Assembly: GCA_029260765.1 (NCBI GenBank) | Contig: JAJDCP010000012.1 | Location: 1-64,000, forward strand | Source of the DNA: Planctomycetota bacterium | GTDB lineage: Bacteria > Planctomycetota > J058 > JAJDCP01 | DNA: 64,000 nucleotides | Reading direction: 5' to 3' | Part shown: one piece after another, positions 27,129 to 34,932 of the stretch | Layout of the letters: each line of letters starts with the position of its first letter | How positions within the stretch are numbered: the stretch's first letter is position 1 | Notes under the pieces: model-generated | What the model saw: only the letters and a program-made list of their open reading frames with translations | Database searches by the model: none | Told to the model about the DNA's origin: nothing | Program-made: the position numbers and the translations under genes

Positions 27129-27995
27129 TCAGCCTGCCGCGAGAGCTTCGTACATACCTACGGCCTCGTGCATAGCTTCGAGCAGGCGCAAGGCGAGCGC
27201 GTCGAGTTGCTCCAGAGCCGCTGGCTCCAGTGCCTCACCGGCCAGTGCCCCCTCCACCACGGGAGCAAGCTCAGTCCAGATCTCATGCACACGTGCCATC
27301 TGTGCGCGGATGTCGGGATCTTCGGTCGGCGGCAAGCCGTATTCCAGATCCCCTTCCATCAACCCAGTGTGCGAGCGCGCGAAGATGGCGTGGGTCCTGC
27401 CGAGCATCGCCAGGTGGTTCTCGGGATGGATGTCCAACGCGAGGAACAAGGCCTCCTTGGCCATCTTCTGGCTGAGCATGCGTTGCCGCCCGGCGATGTT
27501 GACCACCCGTCCGAGGTCGCGCGCCCCCGCGAGCAAGGCGACGTCGACGTACATCCCTACGGCGGCGTTGGTTTCGCGCAGCATCACCAGGCTGTCCTCG
27601 GCGATCGCTCGCAGCGCGGCGCGGTCGCCTTGGGCCGCAGCCAGGACCAGCTCGCGGAACTCGCCCCAGATCAAGCGCAGCAGCTCAAGCTGGGCATGGA
27701 TGAAGTCGGCCGGAGGCGGGGGCAGATCGCGGGCGTTGTCCCCTTCCAGCAGGCGCTCGAGGGAAGTCTCGAACAGCGCCATCGTCTCGTGCAGGCGTTC
27801 GCGGTTGACCTCAACGTTGACCTCCAGGGCGATCAGGCAGGCCTCTTTGGTCATCTTCTGGGTCAGCATTCGTTGCCGACCAGCGACGTTGATCGCGGCG
27901 GCGAAGTCACGCTCGGTCTGGGCCTGCAGCGTGCCCGCCAGGCCGCAGAACACGGCGAGCAGCAGCGTAACATGGGGCGGTCGGCAGAGTAGCAT
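27129..27995 (-). CDS. Secreted protein with two PilJ-type sensor motifs
   Basis: The 288-residue product has a signal peptide (about 1-26) and two halves that each begin with a near-identical motif: AGRQRMLTQKMTKEA and AGRQRMLSQKMAKEA. This motif marks the PilJ N-terminal (type IV pilus methyl-accepting) and NarX/NIT-like ligand-binding helix bundles. Here the bundles stand alone with no HAMP, kinase or chemotaxis output. It could be a periplasmic ligand-binding protein that acts on a separate receptor. ATG 27995 has GGAG eight bases upstream. An in-frame start further upstream would add 14 residues without a better site. Confidence 0.75.
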   Translation of the reverse strand: MLLCRPPHVTLLLAVFCGLAGTLQAQTERDFAAAINVAGRQRMLTQKMTKEACLIALEVNVEVNRERLHETMALFETSLERLLEGDNARDLPPPPADFIHAQLELLRLIWGEFRELVLAAAQGDRAALRAIAEDSLVMLRETNAAVGMYVDVALLAGARDLGRVVNIAGRQRMLSQKMAKEALFLALDIHPENHLAMLGRTHAIFARSHTGLMEGDLEYGLPPTEDPDIRAQMARVHEIWTELAPVVEGALAGEALEPAALEQLDALALRLLEAMHEAVGMYEALAAG

Positions 27996-28219
27996 CGCAA
28001 GTCTCCTGAGAGGGGTTGTCGAGCAAGTCCTTTGCACATGCCATGCCCGGCGCGGGGCACATGCCTGCCGTGCGCCCCAGCGAGACCATCACGTTCTGGG
28101 AACGCCTGTGCACGCAGTGATGACCGACGGGTAATGCTTGCCAGCAAGTTCCCCAACGCGGTGGCGGCGCAGGCTGGCCGAGAGTACCATGGTGCTTCCA
28201 TTTCCCACGGGGTGTCTCC

Positions 28220-28639
28220 ATGCTTCCTCGCCTTGTCCGCGATCTGATGTCTCCGGGCGTCACCACACTGCGCGTCTCTGAGCGGCTCGACCTCGCCAAC
28301 CAGATCATGAAGCTGACCCGCATCCGCCATATGCCCGTGGTCGACGCACACGGCAAGATCGTCGGAGTGATCAGCCAACGTGACCTGTTCCACAGTGCAC
28401 TGGTCAAGGCGATCGGAGTCAGCAGCGACTCGAAGCTCGAGATCCTGAACGCGATGGTTGTCGAAGATGTCATGGCCACCGATCTGGTGGCGACCGGGCC
28501 AGACACGCCCCTGGGCGAGGCGGCGCGGTTGATGCGGGAATCTGCCGTCGGTTGCTTGCCTGTGCTGGATGGCGGGCAGCTGGTCGGCATCTTGACGGAA
28601 GCCGACTTCGTCAGGTTCTTTGCGGAACAAGATGCCTAG
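28220..28639 (+). CDS. CBS-domain pair protein
   Basis: The 139-residue protein is one pair of CBS domains and nothing more. VRDLMSPGV with RHMPVVDAHGKIVGVIS forms the first, and VEDVMATDLV with GCLPVLDGGQLVGILTEAD the second. Such pairs bind adenosine nucleotides and act as energy sensors. The protein has no catalytic domain, so it probably regulates a partner. It lies between the PilJ-like gene (divergent) and the palindromic repeat. Confidence 0.85.
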   Translation: MLPRLVRDLMSPGVTTLRVSERLDLANQIMKLTRIRHMPVVDAHGKIVGVISQRDLFHSALVKAIGVSSDSKLEILNAMVVEDVMATDLVATGPDTPLGEAARLMRESAVGCLPVLDGGQLVGILTEADFVRFFAEQDA

Positions 28640-28656
28640 CCCGACACACAGGTAGT

Positions 28657-28779
28657 GTTTGATAACCCCCGAGGTTGCAGTTTTCCTCGTGCAGGGGTGC
28701 GGGGTTTATCCCCGCCCGACGGCGGGAGGGGGTGAACCCCTCCCCTACGGGAAATGGCGGGTTCGTGAGGTTCTCAAAC
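28657..28779. repeat. Palindromic dispersed repeat, copy 2, with outer inverted repeat
   Basis: The core 28691-28748 is an imperfect G-rich/C-rich palindrome related to the repeat at 15-89. It is enclosed by an outer inverted repeat: GTTTGATAACC (28657-28667) matches the reverse complement of 28769-28779 (GTTTGAGAACC) with one difference. The nested symmetry gives a folded unit of about 123 bases in the gap between the CBS and activator genes. No coding potential or transposase was seen. Confidence 0.7.
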
Positions 28780-28784
28780 AGACC

Positions 28785-30287
28785 CTAGTGAGCCCGCGGT
28801 ATCCCCCACGCCCGCAGCTTGCGCCCCAGGGTGTTGCGGCCGATGCCGAGGATGCGCGCCGCCTCTGATTGGTTGTGTCCGGCGGCCGCGAGCACGCGCA
28901 GCACATGCTCGCGCTCGACCGCGGCGAGTGGCCGCAGGTCGCCGCTGCTCAGCGCGGACGGGGAGAGCTCTTCACTGCCCGGGCTCTCCGGCAGACCCAG
29001 ATGCCCTGGATCGAGCAGCCCATCCCCCGCCAGGACGATGGCGGCCTCTATGCAGTGCTCGAGCTCACGCACGTTGCCCGGCCAGCGGTGGGCCCGGATG
29101 CGCTGCCACGAGGCGGCGTCCAGGCCCTGGACCGTGCAGCCGTGCTTGCGGTTGTACAGACTGAGGAAGTGCTCGACCAGCCGCTGCAGGTCTTCGGGCC
29201 CGCGGGCACGCAGCGGAGGAAGCTCGAGCACCAACACCCGCAGCCGGTAATAGAGGTCCGCACGGAACTGGCCGTCGGCCACCAGGGCCGCCAGATCGCG
29301 GTTCGTCGCGCTGATGATGCGCACGTCCACGGTCACCGTCCGATGGCTGCCGAGCGCTTCGAAGCAGCGCTCCTGCAAGAAACGCAGCAGCTTGCCCTGG
29401 GCGCTGAGCGGTAGCTCGCCGACCTCGTCGAGGAACAGCGTGCCCTGGTGCGCCTTCTCCAGCCTGCCCGAGCGCTTGCGCCGGGCACCGGTGTAGGCTC
29501 CCGCCGCGTGTCCGAACAGCTCGTTCTCCACCAGGCTGGCGGGAAGCGCTGCGCAGTCGACTTTGACCAGCGGGCGGTCACGCCGCTCGCTGTTGTAGTG
29601 GATCGCGCGGGCGATCAGCTCCTTGCCCGTGCCGCTCTCGCCGCACAGCAACACGCTCGCAGTGGTCGCTGCCGCACGCAGCACCCGCTCGTACAGTCTG
29701 CGCATCGGGGGCGCTGCGCCGATGATGCGGTTGAAGCGGTAGTCGAGCGACGGCGGAGGCGTCGGCGAGGGAGCGCGCAGCAGCTGGCCTCCCAGGCTGG
29801 TGCCCTGCAGAGCGTCGCCGAGTTGGTCGGCAAGTGCGCTCGCCAGCTGTTCGTCATTGCTGCTGAAGCTGCCTTCCTTCTTGTTGAGGATCTGCAACAC
29901 GCCGACCACCGTCGGCTCTTCGGGCAGCCGCAGTGGTAAGCAGAGCAGGCTGCGGGTCTGGAAGCCGGTGCGCTTGTCGACGCCCTGGTACCAGCGCTCG
30001 TCTGCGTCGGGCCGGGGCAAGTTGAGCAGCGCGCCATGCTGGGCGACGTAGCCCGCCACACCCTGGCCGGGCTCGAGACGGATGCGCGGCATCTCGGGCA
30101 GGTGCGCCGCCCGCGACAGCAACTCTCCGCTGGCGGGGTCGATCAGAAACAGGGTCGCGCGCTCGGCCCCCAGCGCCGCCGCCACGATATCGAGCATGCG
30201 GCCGAGCAGCGCGTCGAGGTCGACCTCGCGCTTGAGCAGCTCGGCGACCGACGACAGCAGGGGAGACTGGCCAGAGATGTGCTTCAT
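28785..30287 (-). CDS. GAF-domain sigma-54-dependent transcriptional activator
   Basis: The 500-residue protein has an N-terminal GAF domain (about 10-175), which usually binds a small ligand, an AAA+ sigma-54 activation domain (GESGTGKE Walker A, then GAYTGA, a Tyr variant of the GAFTGA loop, and WPGNVRELE), and a Fis-type helix-turn-helix (HNQSEAARILGIGRNTLGRK). ATG 30287 is used here. A TTG at 30308 overlapping the stop of the upstream gene has GGAGG three bases away and is an alternative. The gene follows the Mla-type transporter genes on the same strand, so it may be co-transcribed with them. Confidence 0.87.
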   Translation of the reverse strand: MKHISGQSPLLSSVAELLKREVDLDALLGRMLDIVAAALGAERATLFLIDPASGELLSRAAHLPEMPRIRLEPGQGVAGYVAQHGALLNLPRPDADERWYQGVDKRTGFQTRSLLCLPLRLPEEPTVVGVLQILNKKEGSFSSNDEQLASALADQLGDALQGTSLGGQLLRAPSPTPPPSLDYRFNRIIGAAPPMRRLYERVLRAAATTASVLLCGESGTGKELIARAIHYNSERRDRPLVKVDCAALPASLVENELFGHAAGAYTGARRKRSGRLEKAHQGTLFLDEVGELPLSAQGKLLRFLQERCFEALGSHRTVTVDVRIISATNRDLAALVADGQFRADLYYRLRVLVLELPPLRARGPEDLQRLVEHFLSLYNRKHGCTVQGLDAASWQRIRAHRWPGNVRELEHCIEAAIVLAGDGLLDPGHLGLPESPGSEELSPSALSSGDLRPLAAVEREHVLRVLAAAGHNQSEAARILGIGRNTLGRKLRAWGIPRAH

Positions 30288-30304
30288 CGAGCTGTGCCCA
30301 ACGA

Positions 30305-32017
30305 TCAAAAGCCTCCGCGCGGGAACTCGAAGAAGGCAAACACCGCATGCACCGCCAGCACCCAGAACATCGCAAACAGCACAGTGCGATGGATGCCGTG
30401 GCCGAGGTCACGCGCGCTCTGCTTCGGAAGCATCGCGGCGTCGTGAGCGATCAGCGCGGCACCGACGGCGGACACCACCGTCTTGGCCAGCATCCAGCGG
30501 ACGTTGATCCAGGTCAGGTGGCGGGCGTAGTGCCCCCACCAGAACTTGGGTGTCAGCCCGGGATGCCCATGGATGAACACCAACAGGCTGACCGCGCTCG
30601 CGACCAGCGCGCCGAGCCCGACCAGCATCACGAAGCCGACGACGTAGCTGACCACAGTCGGGGTCAGCAGGGCATGGGTGGGACTGACCCCGAACAGCCG
30701 CATCGCGTCGACCTGCCGCCCGCGGTTCAGGCTGCCTGTGGTGGCCGCCACCCGCGCGCCGACCTTGGCCGAGAGCAGGATCGCCGTCAGCAGGGGCGCC
30801 AACACGCGCAAGATGCCAAACCCCAGAACATTCAACAAATCGTCGACGACGATCGGCTCAGTCCAGCTGCGCAGCGGTAGCCGGTCGAAGGTAAAGTGCG
30901 TGGCGACCAGGCCGATCAGCGCGCAGCTGAAGGCGATGAACAGCATCGGTCCCACGCCGAAGAAGCGCTGCATCGCCTGGCTGTAGTAGGTGCGGATACG
31001 GCGGTCCAGCAGCCGGTAGGGCATCTGTAGCAGTCCGTTGCCCATCTGCAGCAGGCTGCGCGGGAGTCGATCGATGGCCTCACCGGTCTTGACCCCCAGA
31101 AAGGTCAGCTTCGCCAGCACGCCCGGGCTCTGATCAGGGCCGTCCAACAGCGGCCCTTCCCAATCGACCAGCGTGGCATTGCCGACGAAGTACTCCGCCA
31201 GGCGAGACCCCAGCCCGGGCTTCACGATGCGACCGGATTCGGATTGGTGGCGCTTCTTGCGAGCGGCCTGGGTCTTCTCAGAGATGTGCCGCCGCAGAGC
31301 ATCCGCCGAGCTGATATCGACGCCCTCGTCGGCCAGGTCTTTGATGCTGCGGTCGGTCGGGTCGATGAACAGCACCCGAGTCGCCACGCCCGCGAAGCTT
31401 CGATAATCGTGGGTGACCACCAGGGTCAGTTGCTTGTGGTAGCTCTGGATCAGCCGCACCGTGGTCGCGCTGGCTTCAGGATCGAGACCGGTCGTTGGCT
31501 CGTCGTAGAGCAGAAAGTCGGGCTCGGCCTCGAGGGTTCGGGCCATGGCCAACCGTTGCTGCTGGCCGCCAGAGAGCAGGTCGACGGTGTTGGGGGCGCT
31601 CTCGAGCCCCAGCTCTTTGCGCCAATGTCGGGCGCGCTCCCGCCGGACGCCCCGTGAGCCGGCAGCTGCGTAGGCGATGTTCTCGTCGACACTGAGGTCG
31701 TCGAACAGCCCCAGGCGTTGTAGCTGGAAGACCGCCCCCAGCTTGTGACGTTTGGCCGCACTGGCCCGGTTGGCGTCGAGCAGGTCGACGCCTTCGAGCA
31801 GGAGCGAGCCGCGCGCCTGCAGCACATCTCCTTCGCGCGGGACAGTCCCCAGCATCAGGTTGCAGAGCAGCGACTTGCCGCTGCCGGACATACCGACCAG
31901 CAGCACCAGCTCTTCGCGGTGGAGCTCGACCGTGGAAGGCCGGATCAAGGCGACCTGGCTGCGCCGATCGCGGATCGAGAAGTTGCGGATCTTGAGGACG
32001 ACCTCGGGCTCGCTCAT
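30305..32017 (-). CDS. Fused Mla-type ABC ATPase and permease
   Basis: The 570-residue protein joins two parts normally encoded separately. Residues 1-240 are an ABC ATPase (GMSGSGKS near 42-49, LSGGQ 148-152, LLYDEP 169-174) and residues about 310-570 are an MlaE-type permease with four to five membrane helices and the segment GARVAATTGSLNRGRQVDAM. In other bacteria MlaF and MlaE move phospholipids or other lipids between the membranes with an MCE protein. A charged linker of about 70 residues joins the halves. ATG 32017 has GGGAGG and overlaps the upstream MCE-like gene as ATGA, so the two are coupled. Confidence 0.85.
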   Translation of the reverse strand: MSEPEVVLKIRNFSIRDRRSQVALIRPSTVELHREELVLLVGMSGSGKSLLCNLMLGTVPREGDVLQARGSLLLEGVDLLDANRASAAKRHKLGAVFQLQRLGLFDDLSVDENIAYAAAGSRGVRRERARHWRKELGLESAPNTVDLLSGGQQQRLAMARTLEAEPDFLLYDEPTTGLDPEASATTVRLIQSYHKQLTLVVTHDYRSFAGVATRVLFIDPTDRSIKDLADEGVDISSADALRRHISEKTQAARKKRHQSESGRIVKPGLGSRLAEYFVGNATLVDWEGPLLDGPDQSPGVLAKLTFLGVKTGEAIDRLPRSLLQMGNGLLQMPYRLLDRRIRTYYSQAMQRFFGVGPMLFIAFSCALIGLVATHFTFDRLPLRSWTEPIVVDDLLNVLGFGILRVLAPLLTAILLSAKVGARVAATTGSLNRGRQVDAMRLFGVSPTHALLTPTVVSYVVGFVMLVGLGALVASAVSLLVFIHGHPGLTPKFWWGHYARHLTWINVRWMLAKTVVSAVGAALIAHDAAMLPKQSARDLGHGIHRTVLFAMFWVLAVHAVFAFFEFPRGGF

Positions 32018-33180
32018 CGCACGTCCTCCCGTTCGATCGCAGGCTCGATGGAATAGGGCGGGCTGCCCGGCCGGAAATACACGCGCAGGGGAAGCTCGGC
32101 ATCGGGAGCGAGCTCGGGACCCGCCACAGGCCTGACGAACAGCTTGGATTCGCGTCTGCGCAGCACGAGGTGGCGAGCCACGTAGATGAACAGCCGGTCG
32201 AACGAATCGTCCGGAGCCAGAATCGTCTCGGCATACGCCCACTTCAGCTCTTCGAGGGAGCGGTCGAGCAGCAGTTTCTTGTTCTCTTCGAACAGGGGCA
32301 CCAGCACTGCATCGAACAGGATGGGCACCACCACATCTTCGAAATACGTCAGCGAACGTTGCTGGTAGTGGGGCCAGAGCTCATACAGCTGAGCGAGCAG
32401 CGAGGCGCGATTTTCTTCCCAGAACGCGGTCAGCGAGTCCTTGGCCAGTGGACCCAGCACGCCCTCGACCTGGGCGGCGTCGCCGAACAGCAGGTCCCAG
32501 CCGAGGCCGGCTTTGTCCCACGCGGACAGGCCCGATTCCAGGTCTTCGAGCAGCTTCTTCTTCATCAATTCGAAGTCGTCGGAGAACTGCTCCTCGAGCT
32601 TGGGATAGAGGTCTTCGGCGATGAAGCTCTCGATGTTGGCATCAGTGGGGCGGATCTTGGCGAAGGCGCCCTCCATCAAGGCGTAGGCGCGCGGCTGTAT
32701 GTTCTTCTCGAAGAGGTCGCCGGCCTTGGTCTTGAGGCGCGCCACCAGGGTGCGCTGGAAGGGCTCATCAAAGACCAGCCAGGCCGCCTCGAGGTCGCTA
32801 CGGGGAGGATAGACCAGCTCGACGCGCGAGTGCTGGCTCAGGTGCTGATCGGCTTCGGGCAGCAGGCGGATGTGCAGCTGGTAGCCGCGCCGTCCCTCCA
32901 GGCGCTCGATGCGCCCGACCTCGCCGATCACTTCTTCAGTGCCATCGGCGAAATAGGCTGAGAAGAGCGTCCCTTCGGAGAGGCCCAGCGACGCGGGCAC
33001 CGTGCAACGCACCTCAGGCAGGGCGGTCCATTCCCGCTCGATCACGGCGGCCGTCTGCACCAACGATTGGCGCAGCCGTGGCTCGTTGTACAAATACCAG
33101 GCCAGCGCAGCCACCGCGGCGACCGCCAGCAGCCAACCGCGCAGGCTGCGCAGCCAGCGGCTTCGTCCCAGATCCAGCAC
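32014..33180 (-). CDS. Membrane-anchored MCE/MlaD-like partner of the transporter
   Basis: The 388-residue protein has one N-terminal transmembrane helix (about 14-31) and a periplasmic part. The segment at about 55-125 has the beta-strand-rich look of an MCE domain, although the usual signature is weak. The rest is a long helical region, rich in Glu, Leu and Phe, that could form the needle or tube seen in MCE complexes. The assignment rests mainly on the ATGA overlap with the fused ATPase-permease. GTG 33180 has GGGAGGG five bases upstream. Confidence 0.65.
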   Translation of the reverse strand: MLDLGRSRWLRSLRGWLLAVAAVAALAWYLYNEPRLRQSLVQTAAVIEREWTALPEVRCTVPASLGLSEGTLFSAYFADGTEEVIGEVGRIERLEGRRGYQLHIRLLPEADQHLSQHSRVELVYPPRSDLEAAWLVFDEPFQRTLVARLKTKAGDLFEKNIQPRAYALMEGAFAKIRPTDANIESFIAEDLYPKLEEQFSDDFELMKKKLLEDLESGLSAWDKAGLGWDLLFGDAAQVEGVLGPLAKDSLTAFWEENRASLLAQLYELWPHYQQRSLTYFEDVVVPILFDAVLVPLFEENKKLLLDRSLEELKWAYAETILAPDDSFDRLFIYVARHLVLRRRESKLFVRPVAGPELAPDAELPLRVYFRPGSPPYSIEPAIEREDVR

Positions 33181-33240
33181 GCTGTCCCTCCCGGATGCAA
33201 CCGGACACAGAAATGCACATCCTATGCCAGGACCAGGATC

Positions 33241-33783
33241 CTACTCCTGTTCGGCGGGCAGCGCGACAGAGTCTGCCGCGAGCGGGGCGATCTCTGGGGC
33301 AGGCTCCGTGGCGGGGCTGTTGAGCTCGGGGGTCAGGAACCACTCGAGACTTGTGGGCAAACGAAACATCTCCTGAACGTCGCATTCCTGACGTTCGTAT
33401 GTCAGGATTTCGCGTGTCTCGAGCAACTCGAGCATCACCGCCTCGCCGCCGACGCCTTCCGCTTGCGCCAGATGCTCGACCGTCATCGCGAGGCCTTCGA
33501 TGTCCTGCACGCGCAGGACGCGGGGGCCCAGCAGCAAGGCATCGCCGACGGCCAGCTGATCGAACTTCACGCTCTGCAGCTCGGAGCGCTGGATCATGGT
33601 CCCAGAGGCCGCGCCATATCCGAAGGTCGTCGTGGCCGTCTGCACGGCCATCGGCATAGGTGCCACCGAGGCTGTGCCCACAAACAACACCCCGGCGGCG
33701 AGCACGCCCAGAATCAGCAGGCCACCGACGACGATGGCCAGGGTCAGGATCAAGCCGCTATGGTCGGCCCGTTCAGTGCTCAT
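33241..33783 (-). CDS. Small single-span membrane protein, unknown
   Basis: The 180-residue protein has one N-terminal transmembrane helix (about 11-36), then a soluble domain of roughly 100 residues and a Pro/Ala/Glu-rich tail. No family was recognised. The start has AGGAG six bases upstream. It lies upstream of the MCE-like gene on the same strand with a 60-base gap, so it may belong to that envelope cluster. Confidence 0.65.
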   Translation of the reverse strand: MSTERADHSGLILTLAIVVGGLLILGVLAAGVLFVGTASVAPMPMAVQTATTTFGYGAASGTMIQRSELQSVKFDQLAVGDALLLGPRVLRVQDIEGLAMTVEHLAQAEGVGGEAVMLELLETREILTYERQECDVQEMFRLPTSLEWFLTPELNSPATEPAPEIAPLAADSVALPAEQE

Positions 33784-33825
33784 GCATGTCTCCTGGGGAG
33801 GGCGGCTGGCGCGGGCCCGCGCGCC

Positions 33826-34413
33826 TCAAAGTTCCAGCTTGCCGAAACGCTTCTCGAGCGCAGCGTCGTCGTGTCCAGCCATGGGCTTGGCCTTCTTGGA
33901 CTTGGCGGCAGGGCGATGCAACGCCTTCATGGGTTTGGGGGCCGCCCGCGGCTTGCTGGCACGCGGCGGCGGCGGACCTGCCAGAAAAGGCCGCGGCACG
34001 TTCGGGGCGCTGTTCTCGGGCCGTTCGACCGGCGTCGCCTTGACCGTTTTGGTCCAGGCCGGCCGCAGAGATGCACCGCTGGGGGCTTGGGCGGCGGGCC
34101 GTGTAGCCGCCGCTCTGGCTGCCTGCGCCCGCTTGCGTGCGGCCTCAAGTTGCGCCTGCGGCGAGCCCGGGCCCCGCACGATGCGCGGTGCTGCCTCTTC
34201 GGGCGTCTCTGGAAACTCGGGGATGCGCCCCCCGGCAAGGGGCACCTCGACCGGGTCAGCCGACGAGACCGGCTGGCCGGGCGGCCGGACCTTATGCCCG
34301 TAGGGAAGGTGCTCTTGCCGGCCTCGGGCGGCCGCGCGGATCTCTTCGGCGGTGGGCGGCCGCGCACCAGGATCGTGCGGCAGGCCGGAGCCAATGTGGG
34401 TACCAGGCGACAT
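33826..34413 (-). CDS. Pro/Ala-rich low-complexity protein, unknown
   Basis: The 195-residue protein is rich in Pro, Ala, Arg and Lys and probably lacks a fixed fold. No signal peptide or membrane helix is present. ATG 34413 has GGAGG five bases upstream (GGAGGTCAGTATG), which supports real translation. It lies 42 bases upstream of the small membrane protein gene on the same strand. No function can be given. Confidence 0.6.
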   Translation of the reverse strand: MSPGTHIGSGLPHDPGARPPTAEEIRAAARGRQEHLPYGHKVRPPGQPVSSADPVEVPLAGGRIPEFPETPEEAAPRIVRGPGSPQAQLEAARKRAQAARAAATRPAAQAPSGASLRPAWTKTVKATPVERPENSAPNVPRPFLAGPPPPRASKPRAAPKPMKALHRPAAKSKKAKPMAGHDDAALEKRFGKLEL

Positions 34414-34479
34414 ACTGACCTCCAGGGCTTTCCCCGTTTCCAGTATAGCCCGTGCAGAGCAGGCACACAAAGCCGCCGC

Positions 34480-34890
34480 TCAATCCCTGTCTCGACGAAG
34501 GCGCGCGTTGGGCGGTGCCTGTGACGGGTCGTAGCGCTCGGCGGCCCCTTGCAGCATGCTCTTGATCCGCCGCTTCTCGATGCCGAACGCACTGCCCACA
34601 CGCGCGACCAGCTGCACCTCGTCGCGCGCTGCGCGCACGTCGACGGTCTCTGCGACGACCGAAACCAACAAGCGCAACAGCTTCTGGCGTTGCTTGTCGC
34701 TCATCGGCGAGAGCAGAGGCACCACGCCGGCCGCATAGTCTTTGAAGATACGCCCGACCTCTGTCGGGGATAAGCCGATGCGCGCTGCGCACTGGTCGAG
34801 GATGCGGCGGTCGCTATCCTTCAGTGCACCTCCTGTCAGCGAGGTGATCACAAGAAGATGGAAATCACTGATTCCCAGCCGGCCTTCCAT
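34480..34890 (-). CDS. TerB-like small helical protein
   Basis: The 136-residue protein is all-helical. The N-terminal part (SDFHLLVITSLTGGALKDSD) resembles TerB/DjlA-N-type metal-binding helical domains, and the C-terminal 30 residues are basic. The likeness to TerB is moderate, based on pattern only. ATG 34890 has a GAGGG site. It lies in a minus-strand series with the Pro/Ala-rich protein downstream and the receptor kinase upstream. Confidence 0.6.
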   Translation of the reverse strand: MEGRLGISDFHLLVITSLTGGALKDSDRRILDQCAARIGLSPTEVGRIFKDYAAGVVPLLSPMSDKQRQKLLRLLVSVVAETVDVRAARDEVQLVARVGSAFGIEKRRIKSMLQGAAERYDPSQAPPNARLRRDRD

Positions 34891-34932
34891 CTCTCTGCCC
34901 TCTCTGACACGTTCCCATGAGATACATGCGCG

